A stretch of 64,000 nucleotides of DNA. Origin: Vanilla planifolia (taxonomy: Eukaryota; Streptophyta; Magnoliopsida; Asparagales; Orchidaceae). Each line of letters begins with the position of its first letter. Position 1 is the first letter of the stretch. The stretch covers positions 35,106,412 through 35,170,411 of the forward strand of contig CM043865.1 of NCBI GenBank assembly GCA_023846275.1. The letters run 5' to 3'. This document shows, in pieces, positions 48,727 to 59,900 of the stretch. The translations under genes and the position numbers were made by a program. Below the pieces are notes generated by a model. That model saw only the letters and a list, made by a program, of their open reading frames with translations, ran no database searches and was not told the origin of the DNA.

Positions 48727-51700
48727 TCATGGAGATCTCTCCTTTCGTTTACCTGCAATGCTTCCTGCAGTTGTTTCATCGTGTACCTGCAGTGTCTTCT
48801 TCATGATGCTTCCATTCTCCATAAGCAAGTCTGTGGTTAACTCTTGCCGAGTTATGCATAACCATATCCTGGAAGTATCATCCTGGTTGTTGTCACACAA
48901 TGGAACATGCCAAGATCCTCTTTCGGATTCCTGAGAGATGAAAGAATTAGGGTTTTGCACAGTGTCGTTTTGGAGGATTCAGGCAACGATATGAGACCAT
49001 ACCTGGATAAATAAGGAATATGGAGGAGGCATTTTGAGCACTAATCGACCATGGAGAAAGGTGTATTTGACCTAGAAAGTATTCGGATGAGAATTTTAGC
49101 TTGACCTTGCTTCGAAATCAGAACAAAAAAACATCTCAAAATTATGCCAAGGAGTTGGTCATTCGATGACGGGCGCGGATACTTGACTAGTGTTTTACAA
49201 ATCAATGTGAGAAACTTTACTTTAAGATGTGTGGATACTCAAAATCATACATGCCACATGATATATCTAAATGAAAAATAATTAGAAAAACAAACACATC
49301 ATGCATGGGACATATCTCTACTCTTGTGCGTATCTCCATCATCTTTTGCATCAAGAATGCACTTTTCTCTGGTTCACACCATCTCATGAATCCGGGAACT
49401 CTTCTAGTTTCAATCACGAGCAATTCATTGCATCTTTCTATTCATCAGAAACACATTTCAAATTATGCTTCAAATCATTCAAAGATCATATCTTGCTTCA
49501 ATCCCTTCTTCCTACGTTACACTCACTATTGATCTTCTAGGTAAAGAACATCTCGAAATACCGATATCAGTATCATAAAACTATTTTATTGAGTCTATTT
49601 TATCATAAAACAGTAAACATTCATCATTCATGTTATTACCGTTACAATTTGTTACTTTCTTATTTACTCAAAATTCATACAGTTTATTTATCATGTTGCA
49701 TCATATTTAGATCTTTTCCTTTTTTTAAAAGACGTGTTATTGTGTTCTTAAAGGTTCAATTATGACCAAACTTCAATTCAATACCTATATTGTAACATAC
49801 AATGCAAGACATTATATCTTAATTAATAAAGGAAATTGCAAACATGTTTTTAATGTTTGCCCCTACAGTCAAGTCCGTCCCTCTAACGTCAGAAACAGGG
49901 AAATAGGTGTTATTATAAATGTTCTTGATGCTAATCCTTCTTGGTTATTGTATTGTGCATGAACTCATCACTTCGAGCATTGTTAGATTAAGATCAAATC
50001 TCTTGATATACAAAACTATTGGCACTTGTGGCATAAAAGGATAAATTGCATATAGCTTTCCCATGTTTATGCTAATTCTCAAATAGGTTCTTTTGATAAA
50101 AAAAGTTTCATGTGGATCTTTATTATAACAAATTCTATAAAAAAAAATGGCTAGTTGATACCTGAAATGATATTTTTTATATGTATCTGATAGTCTTTGT
50201 AATACTTCCTCCTTGATTCTTGTGAATAGGTCACTTCTAAGAGAAGCTCAAAGGGATCCTTGCTTCGCAACACCTCACACATCCCATCTTAAGGGCACCA
50301 TCCATCCCAATTCTAAGCTCATGTTCTTCAAGCGATGACAAATAATTTCTTGTGAAGGTGCCACCATATAAGAAAACAGAAAAACAAAACCTTTCCCAGC
50401 TCCTCACTGATTTAAGCAATGATTTTAAGCTTGGTATTCAAGAGTCAAAAATAAATGCACTTAAATATTACACTAAAAGTGCAAACAGATTTTGTTATAA
50501 AGGACCAATGCCTTTAGATGCTGTCTTTGAGGAAGCAGATATTGCTGTCAACAAAAGCTATGATGGGCATTAGCCATTTTTTGTAATAGAGCTTCCGATA
50601 GGGAATCATTTACGTCCTTGCATTAAAGTAGTTGAGGAAGCCATTAAGGTTGGATGAGTAAGATTTCTGGTAGCATTTCCCACCAATTAACACAAGATCA
50701 TACATGTGCTAAGTATGATTCAATAGTGTGACACTCAAAGAACAGAAAAAGAAAGAAGAATTGAAGAACAATAAGAAAAAATAGCAATATAACTTTATTA
50801 TTTCAAGAGAGAAACTTACAAGATTACATGGAAGCAAAAGAAGAAAAGTCTCCACACACACACACACTCAAAGCTCACTAATAAGAAGAGAGAAAGTTGT
50901 ACAAGCGACAAAAGTTTATCGGTAACACAATAAAAAAATATTGGGGGGTGATGAGATGTTTAATTTTTTTATTTTGAACATCATATAAAGTGTTGAAAAA
51001 ATATTAATTTAAGTTTTTATTTGGACCGAGTTAATAGTCATTTAGCCGGTATTTAATTCACAAATGAATGGTGTGGACAAATAAAGAACACACTAAAATG
51101 AATTGTATGATATGTAACAATACCCCATCTTAGGCATAACACAATATTTGGTCATTTAGGGAAGTATCTAAAACAAGCTGACCACTAAAATAGAGAAAAT
51201 ATCTTCAAAAAAGGCAACTGAAAAAGTTGGAAGTCAGGAATAAAGATAAATTCTTTTTCAGGCGTGCTAACAACTAGTTTAAGTAATTTATGCTAAGGGG
51301 AGGTCATTATTCATTTACACAGCGTATTCCATATCACTTCAACACTAAAACTGACTCCATAAGCAAAACCTTTTTATTTTATAATACCCCAAGTTTCAAA
51401 TTGTTTGTCTTACTCTTTTCCAATAATTTTGGTAGATTAGTACCCATGATTCTTAACTAGTTCATAGCACATGTGCCAATATTAAATGAAGTCACAAGCT
51501 TCAAATCCAGTCAGAGAATAAAGGTAAGATATAAAGCAAAGCAAACAAAAGTTTAGAATGGACTATTCCAAACATCAAAATAAAAGAAAAATCTTCTTAT
51601 GATTAAATAGTACATCAACATTGCCATTCTCCAGGAAATATTTTGCCTACCAAATCAGTATAATACATCAAACATACACTACATGGATAGAACTCAACCA

Positions 51701-53879
51701 TTTTGATGAAACATGCATAGAAGACCAAAAAAACAAAACAAGACAGCATGTTCACAATTGACCAAATTAAAATTAAAATATGTTACCTGGTGTCTTTCTT
51801 TCCACTTGGGGAAAAAGTTGCTGCCTAGGAGCTCATATATGTGATCTCTCATTTCATCATTAGTCACTAGCAAACTCTTAAGCTTAACTGCTGCATAAAG
51901 CCAGTACCTACGTGATAAAGTGTGAAAATAAAAATTCACAAGACAGCTTAACCTAAAAATCACATGAGAATAAGTCACTTTGCTAAGAAAAAACTAAATA
52001 GAGTAGACCAAATAATGGGTTATTTGAACAACGTAGCCATCAAGGAAGTAGGCCTACTTAACTCTTGCAAGGATATTAGCAAAGGTCAAGGAGAATTGAA
52101 AGAAAGGAGTCCTCCCTAGCCAATTTCCCACTGCTATTGCATGGAAAGCGCTGTAGGCAGGAAGTTACATGAACCCAAAAACAATCAAGTGATCTAAAAT
52201 CTTGGTGCTGCTAATTGAAATCCCAAGGACAGATATCATGTTATTTTTAGCTACATCAAAACTATAATTTCTTTATATCTTGGTTTTACTATTTAGATAA
52301 TTTAATATTCAGTAAAGGTAATTCCAGAACTTACATTACATGATGGATTCCACAACACCTTATGAATTACATTTCTACACAACCCTGTTAGAAATGATCT
52401 TCAAACTTTGTACAATTCATTTAAGAGATTTTTATGGGGCGAAGACTGGCTTAAAGTAACCATGTAAACAATAGCTTGAAAAATATATTATTTCTTTGTC
52501 TCACACAAAGTTTGTGCACTTCGTTCTCATGTTAGCAAAACAAATTTTACACAGCTAGGGAACTCACCAAAGACCATAAAAAAAACAACTGTAACAAAAA
52601 AATTAAAATGGAACAAAAACAAAAAGAAAATTAATATAGATTTTGTACAAATTCTGAGTGCATGGTACAAAAAATTTGCAATCCAAATAAATAACGAAAT
52701 TGTCATAAAATAAACGAATGTACATTTCTGATGATGTAATTGCATTTCTCATTTTAACCAACTAACCTGACTATGAAGAATATATTATTAAAAATATTCA
52801 TTTGATACATCAAATAAGGCTAATTACATCTTTCAACCACAATGTCCACGAAGCTTATTCCCCAAGAGGTGAAGTTTAAGCATATGGATAAATAAACTAA
52901 GTAAAAATAATCATTTTAATTCTGATACAGGCCTAGCTTGTAAATCTTGTCAAGAAATTAAGCTTCCTTTGCCTTGGAAACGATGGCCAAAAAATGCAAG
53001 TTACAAATAAGCCAGCAAAGAAATGCTTATCATGCATATCTCATTTGAGGTCATATCTAATGAAATCACATATTTCCAGGATAAAGCATACTCATCCGTT
53101 CTTGGTGATTGGACAATGAAATGAAAGTGCAAACTTTTGTCAAAGTAATCAATCCAATAAAAGGTAAAACTGAAAAAAAAAACATTACATTCATTTTCAT
53201 CATAGAAAAAAAAAGGAAGGTTGACAGCCCATTTGTCTTTTTGAAATCAAAGGGTCCAATTTGGAAAAACAATAAGGTAAACCATTAGACATAAGTACCT
53301 TTTTCAAAAAAATATTAAATATAGCAATATGGCAAATTAAAGCCCATCGACTAGACCCTAATCATGCACCATGATTTCTCCAAACACAATCCTTTCAGCA
53401 AATTTGCAATAAGAAATATATTTCCGAATTCAACAAAGCTTAAAAAATCATAAGCATATTCTAAATATTCAAAGCTCTATGATTCATACCAATCATCATT
53501 TGATCCAACTGGCGTTGTATATATTGCACCTGCTCCACACCAAGTTTCCAGCAGCTGCCTATTGGAAGGATTTTCCATAAGCTTGCAATAGCGCTTTCTG
53601 TGAAGAACGACTAGTGGCCATTTTCCCTGAAATCTTTCCTTTAATTCTGTAACAACAGCATTTAGCTGCTCTGAACACAAAATAGGATTAGAAAAAACAT
53701 AAGCATCACAATGGGATGTTACATCCAAGTGTACGACAAGCCAAAATATTAAAATCACTGAAGCAAAATGCACACACCTGCAATAAACTAAATTCACCAT
53801 CCACAAAGTTCTGTTGATAAAGTGCAACATTTGCACCATCAATTACAGCTTTATAAGTATCATGGCTATCCAGCCATTC
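48727..53879 (-). CDS. Protein-only RNase P (PRORP), C-terminal nuclease part; 5' exons not in view
   Basis: PRORP cleaves the 5' leader of precursor tRNAs without an RNA subunit. The visible exons, in coding order, are 53879-53778, 53665-53490, 51907-51787, 49071-49003 and 48930-48727 (TGA at 48729). They join in phase into 223 residues covering the NYN metallonuclease domain and the last part of the zinc domain. Catalytic Asp residues are present in AVIDGANVAL, GSNDDWYWLY (two) and VTNDEMRDHIYELLG. The zinc ligands of the C-terminal side are visible as GSWHVPL (His) and RIWLCIT (Cys). The N-terminal PPR repeats and the first CxxC half of the zinc site must lie upstream, beyond or undetected in the next 10 kb. 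The tail ends in the basic KRKERSP. With the YQQNFVDG text this favours the nuclear PRORP2/3 type over organellar PRORP1, an inference. The reading frame is intact. Confidence 0.93.
49072..51786 (-). other. 2.7 kb PRORP intron
   Basis: It holds the unrecognised coding-like fragment at 50352-50655 on the opposite strand, a (CA)n run at about 50853-50867, and otherwise AT-rich DNA. A patch near 49980-50060 faintly resembles a copia pre-integrase (YWHLWHKR), but it is too short to call. Confidence 0.5.
50352..50655 (+). pseudogene. Unrecognised coding-like fragment with one in-frame stop
   Basis: A plus-strand frame opens with KVPPYKKTEKQNLSQLL and keeps a protein-like composition up to VNKSYDGH. 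It meets TAG at 50571-50573, then continues in the same frame as PFFVIELPIGNHLRPCIKVV and ends at TGA after EEAIKVG. Reading the stop as one C-to-T change (Gln) gives a continuous stretch of about 100 residues. I do not recognise the family. It lies in a PRORP intron on the opposite strand, with no visible splice partners. It is most likely a captured or processed fragment of a host gene, or an unfamiliar transposon product. Confidence 0.4.
51908..53489 (-). other. 1.6 kb PRORP intron
   Basis: It runs from donor GTATGA to acceptor CACGTAG on the minus strand. It is AT-rich and contains short open frames only. No exon, repeat pair or transposon text is recognised. Confidence 0.6.
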
Positions 53880-54118
53880 CTGAAAAGTTCATGACAAATG
53901 AACTCAGTAAAGAAAGTTTTTTTCTGAGCATCATCCAATATCCTTATACCGAAGGCCACAACCATTAAACCGAAGGAGTATAACATATACATATGTGGAT
54001 ATATATATAGGTATATAAATAGATAGAATCAATTATTTAAGAAACAAGATGTAGTTATTGGAGTATTCTAATTCTAACATGATAATCATTAAAAGGATTA
54101 ATGCAAAGTTCACTTAGT

Positions 54119-54120
<2 letters not shown>

Positions 54121-54156
<36 letters not shown>

Positions 54157-54175
54157 TGTATGTATGTATGTATGT
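54121..54175 (+). repeat. (TA)n(TATG)n microsatellite
   Basis: About sixteen TA units are followed by five GTAT/TATG units. The tract is simple and length-prone. Confidence 0.95.
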
Positions 54176-57100
54176 ACACATAACTAAAGACATTCCTATA
54201 CAAGGAAATGTTAAAAAGAAGATGAACTCATTGGAGTATTCTAATTCTAATATTATACCCTCAATTAGGTTAATAATGACATTTTTATGTCAATGATGCA
54301 GTATCTCCATCCTCTCTTATATATCAAATGCAACTCCTTTGCATTTTGCATTGATATAAGGCTGAAGACAACACCAATATTTCTTCTACATGATAACAAT
54401 ATCTCCTGTCAAAGCATAGAATACAAACAGAACACATAATATTGCGTCTTAGTCTTACATATTCACACATACCCATCAAATGCAAAGTTTTCTAAATCTG
54501 CATCATAATGATCAAACAAAAATGCAGTGGTGCAAAAAATATCAAATTGACTACAAAAAACCTTTGGTAAAATTCATTAATTTTTCACATATCCTGATAT
54601 TCAGCAAATATAAAGATATCAATAGTTCACAATTCAATGCTTAATATGAATTAAATTAAAACCAATAAAACATAAGAAACCAGGAAAAACTAGTATTTCT
54701 ATTCTTAATCAATCAATATTAATAGCTCATTAGTTTAAGTTCTTATTCTTTGATTCAAGAGTAAATAAATCTTCCCATGGGAATTTTAAACACAAATCAT
54801 ACATAGCACGATTAAAACAGTTAGAATCATTATCAATTCATTTGTACATTGACAACATGTACTTCTATAAGCATGAATGCATTGCAAAGCAAAAAATTCT
54901 CCTCAATTAAACCTAAACAATATATCCAATGCATACAAAATGGTCCTTATTCACATTTTGAACCAGAGGAAACTACTTAATAAATAACATTGTGGTGGTT
55001 GCAGGATCGAGATGATTGACTCACTTCCAACACCTACAATGATTTTAAGCAGCATTTACATTTGAAAAACTGGTTTTGTACACAACAAAAACAATCCAAA
55101 TCTTTACAGTTTCATTAGATCTCACAAAAACCTTGGCTTCCATTCACAGATCAGCAATTGAGATTATCAAAAGAATCTGGAAATGGACTTTAACGCATTC
55201 AAAAGTATTCATTTCAAAATCACAGAATTTCAGATAAAACCTGCCATGCAAATCAATCATAGATTGATTCAATGTACCTCCCTTGAAAACTATAAACCAA
55301 AATCAAACTTGAAAACAAATAAATTTATAAGAAAATTCAGCAAGAATTGTGGACAAATTGAACAGATACAAATAGGATTAGATTGAAATAAACATCCTAC
55401 CCTTTCCAAAGTTGGGTCATCCCAACATTTCCTATGGTGACTTCAAAAGCAACCAACTAGGAAATCTCCAAACAATTTCAATGACATAATATTCTACTTT
55501 AATAACTCGATATTATAGTTCACATCACCAAACGGGTTAACCCCGTAACCCTAGAATAAAAATTCCTTTGGATAGTCCATTTGACAAATTGGATTGTTTG
55601 TTCCATACAAAAACACTATCAAGCTCAAGGAATCAATTTGACAAATTGCACAACCTAACAAGAGCTAAACCTAAAAAAGTTTCTATGGGCATAGTTCGAT
55701 GCAAGCCATCTAATGGCCTGATCGCATCCATGCTCAAATCCATTGGCCTATCACTATGGCCTTTTCCATGGGATAGAAGCCCAATTAGTACAACTCCAAA
55801 ACCACTTCAAAACAAAGACATGAACATAACAAAAAAAGAGTTATCAACAAGAAATTACATTACTAATAAATTAATAAATGTTCAACTCATGCCCCTATAA
55901 TCAAATTGAGTGAATTGGTGCAAATGCTTCATTCTCCTTTAAGTCTTGCAATTGACTTTCCATAATGGCTTAATTCCAACTCTATCCAACTTGAAAACAT
56001 TTAACTTCAATAAGTGGTATTTGAACACATAATTGACTTGGACAAAATTTAAGCAAAGAGAAAAATCATGTCCTTCCAAAAGAATCATTCAAATAAAGAT
56101 ATACTTTACCTCATCCAACTAGAATACAATAAAGAACTTTCCACAGATATCTCTTATTTTCACAAACTAAATTTCTAGATTATATTTCTAAAGAAAATTA
56201 TGACTATAACCTACTGAGCTTCAATATAATTCAGCATGTTATATAAATCTCCTAATATTTTGTCACATGTAGAATTGCAAATCAAGCCTATCCTTATTCA
56301 TGAGCCTCTATCCACGTATGGCTAGGCACCAAGAAATCATCTCATACACTCATCCATCATCTACACAAACTAACCATTTTGTGGAGTTCATTCCTACCTC
56401 CCTTCTTTATGGAACTTAAGGGTTTCAACATAAACCTATTAGAGAACTAATGAAAGATCTACCTTAACTGCTTTGCATGATCAAACATGTCATCTGTATT
56501 CTAAAAAGCAAAGATGACATTCTTTGACAAGTGTAACATAGAAAGTACACTCACCACATTAGAAAGTGACATTAAAAATATATTATTTTGTAGATGAGTT
56601 AATTTTTGCTACAAATTAAATGAGGGGTGTAACAAAAGGGGATTCCAGGATATTAATAATCACCCATGACATCTTTAAAGAAAATTGTAATGTGCATGGC
56701 AATGAGTCAACCCTTATATACTTTTCACACTAAAACTTTGACTCTTGCCACTACTACAATACCGTTAATCTATGTAGCAACCTATTAAAAAGTCTCAATG
56801 CATTGAAAAGTAAAAAATTTAAGTAAACATTATGATCATATTCCTTTCATTTCTACAGAAAAACTAACAAAAATAATCCTTTATAATGCCTTTATCAAAG
56901 TGAACTTTAAAATTTATCAACAAAAAAAACATTTAAAAATAATATAAATCATCAAAAAATAGTTGATTGAATACATTAAAGATCAACTATCATGAATTAC
57001 TTGAGTAAACAATGTAACCCACAATATGTGTATCTCCATATATAGAGTTTTTCTATACCATCTGTTATCAAGTAAATTGCCAAAATGTAATTTAAAAAAC

Positions 57101-57999
57101 TACTACAACAATTCTAAAACAATTTTTGACAGGAAAAAGAATTTATAAAAAAAAATTAAATATAGCCAAATTGGTTCAACTTTGCATGAATTCTCTTTAG
57201 AAATGATGTATGCAAAAGGTTGACTAAGAGTTACATATTGCAACAAAAGAAAAATATTTTATATGAATGCAACAACATTCCACTTCAAAAAAAATATATA
57301 TATTTTAGTTTAAATCAGTCTTCAAGCCAAACATACCACACCTAATGCAAAGGTTGAAATGCCCTAGCCCCAAAACATTATAGGTAACAGATTAAAAGAA
57401 TAGGAAGCTTTATACTTTTACAACTATTAGAATGCATACTGTCAAAGAGCCATGAACATGATCATGTTCAACGAGAATTCTGGATGCTTTAGCACAATTT
57501 TAGCCATCACATTGACGGTTCTCATTTTCTTCCTTGTATACTTGTTGCATAATGATATTCCAATATTCTGAAAAAAGAACAGAACTGACTTCCAAAAACT
57601 TCAATAGGAGAAGATAGTTCCTTGTGTCTCCTCAAAAAGTGAAGGCTGATTAGCAATCATATTCCAACACTACTATACTATAGCCATGTTGTGGAGCCAC
57701 CTCTAAACCATTCTTGATGCCCAAATTTTAGCGTCTAGACTATGAAGTTTTCCAAATTCCTCAAAACCTCCTGCAAAGTTCTCACATAAATCTTGAATGA
57801 CCCTTACCCAATGTTGATGTTTAAGAATAATAGCAAATCACAACATCAACATTCATTTAAATTCAATCTTCCTCTAACATAGCCCAACTATATTAATCAT
57901 GGTTCTTTTCCAAACCCAACACCATATCAAACACAAGACAACAAACTAAGCAATTGAACATATATATTCACAATCCACTCCATGACATGCTCTCTTGTA

Positions 58000-59900
58000 A
58001 CATTTTTCTTGGACTTCCTTATTCTTCCATGCAATTACAAATAAACTTTTCCTATCCTCATTTATATTGTACAACCTATCAAAATTCAAATTCAGACTTT
58101 AAAGCCATTTTTGCTCCTCAAGAATAAATAATATAATGTTCCACCTTGCGACTAGAAGACCACTCCAAATTCCACAATACTTCCCAAGCCCACAAAGTAA
58201 ACAAATTTTCTTTCTCTATATCATATAGTGACACAAGAAATTCATTTCTTTTCCCCATCTAGGTATCCAATGGTTTGTGATAAGGTTTCCATGCATCAAA
58301 TACACTTCGAGATCTTTTCTTTCCAAATCACATTCAATAACCAATCCATGGGCACTCCTTTGTTGTTGGCATTACACCATGTAAGTAGTTTTAGTAAAAA
58401 TTTCCCATTTTTCACTTTTGTTAACTAATTTCATCTTGAGAACCCATTTTAGAAGTCATTAACTACATACGAATCTAGTTAAAAATATCACTAAGAAGAT
58501 AACTGTCAATCAATTCCTTCTTCGAAAAATTTTCCCTTGAAATAAAACCACAAACCTTGTTAATTTCCACAAGGAAACCCCCACTTGAAGAGTTCCCACA
58601 TTTCCCAATTAGTTAATTTCCTCCACAAGGAAACCCCCACTTCTTGAAGAGTCCCATCATTTCCAATTAGTTGTCATTCCAAAACCTCACCTTCATTCCT
58701 CTGTCTAATAATCTCACTTGCCAAGCATTCGAGGCATTGCCTTACAATGTTCATCTTTAGTCCCGTTCCAGTCATCAAAGCTATATTTCTCTTTATTATA
58801 TGAATCTTTGAGAAATAAGATTCATGAGAAAAACCATATTTAGTACAACAAGGCTCTTCAACCCGAAAACTTATCCTTTGGCTCACACATAGTGCTCCAG
58901 CTTAGTAGACTAGTCTTCCACTTGCTAATGGAGCCACCCCAAACAAAGTTCCTGCACTGCACAACCACTCAGTCATGCAATGCAAGAATGATAAGACAAA
59001 GAATATCATTACATATGTTGGAAGACTCAAGAGAATAGATTTTATCAAACAAATTCTCTAAGCTAAGGATAATGTCAATTCACCTTCTAGCTTTGTTGTA
59101 GCCCTCAGAACAAGATATGCACACTTATTTTTATAGAGCAACTGAAAAGGCCCATGCAGTTCCCACTCTAGAAAATCAATGGGTAAACAAGTGATGCAAG
59201 TCATTATAAGATCAATTAGCTTACTAATCAAACTGGATAAGGATAAACTTTTCTAGATGAATGCCAACAAACTCTGTCAAAAGACTTCTTTAAGTCAACT
59301 TTTAGAGCCATATGTTTCATCTCATAGAATTTCCTTCTCATGGCTTGCAAAATAATTATGCATTTTATGAAGCTTTTCTAGTTAGCAAGCAACATCTTAC
59401 CCATGGCCTTCTTCAGATTATTTGCAAAGAGAAATTGACCTGAATTGAGACACAAATTCAAGAGCCTCCACCTTATTAGCACCGAAAAGTTATCATGTGA
59501 ATTTTTGCCAAGAATTCTATGCTTGAAAAAACCTTCGATCATATTAGTTACTGAATCCAATTATCCTCCAAGACTTCCTAATAAAAACTAGCCAAGAAGC
59601 CATCCATACAAAAAGCTATCCATGTTATCATCGACAAGAATGTCATCCAACCACCTCACATGCCACTTCCTCGGCGAGACGAACCATAGCCTATTTTAAG
59701 ATCAAGAAACACATGAGCTGTAGCAAGGAAGATCTTTCGTTCACTCTCAACTAAATAAATTCTAAAAGAAGTCATGCACATGCACCTCAAGATCCCCTTC
59801 ATCTTCCATCTAAATGACATTCATCTTAGGTCACCCAGATTTGTTTTTTCTCTAATGATGATGTATTGGCGAAAACAGTTAGAATTTTTACACCCAAAGG
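58000..59900 (-). mobile_element. LINE (non-LTR) reverse-transcriptase remnant
   Basis: Minus-strand text in several frames matches plant LINE reverse transcriptase in the right order. QFRSISLC and NNLKKAMGKMLLAN lie near 59400-59470. HMALKVDLKKSFDRVCW (the catalytic-palm KxDLxKAFDRV block) lies near 59260-59320. RICLIKSILLSLPTYVM (the C-terminal thumb-region block) lies near 59010-59060, then W/G-rich text to about 58660. Stops and frameshifts separate the blocks. It is in the same orientation as PRORP, inside its presumed intron. The outer limits are approximate. Confidence 0.8.
58567..58674. repeat. Small tandem duplication inside the LINE remnant
   Basis: The block CCACAAGGAAACCCCCACTT, followed by CTTGAAGAG, TCCCA and TTTCCAATTAGTT-like text, occurs twice, at about 58567-58615 and 58623-58674. 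The copies differ by a few small gaps. Confidence 0.85.

Noticed and set aside
49980-50130. Copia-like pre-integrase text (YWHLWHKR)
   Set aside because: Only about eight residues fit and neighbouring text does not continue as integrase.
55568-55900. 110-codon plus-strand frame in the presumed PRORP intron
   Set aside because: No recognisable family, no splice context. Length is within what chance allows in 10 kb of such DNA.
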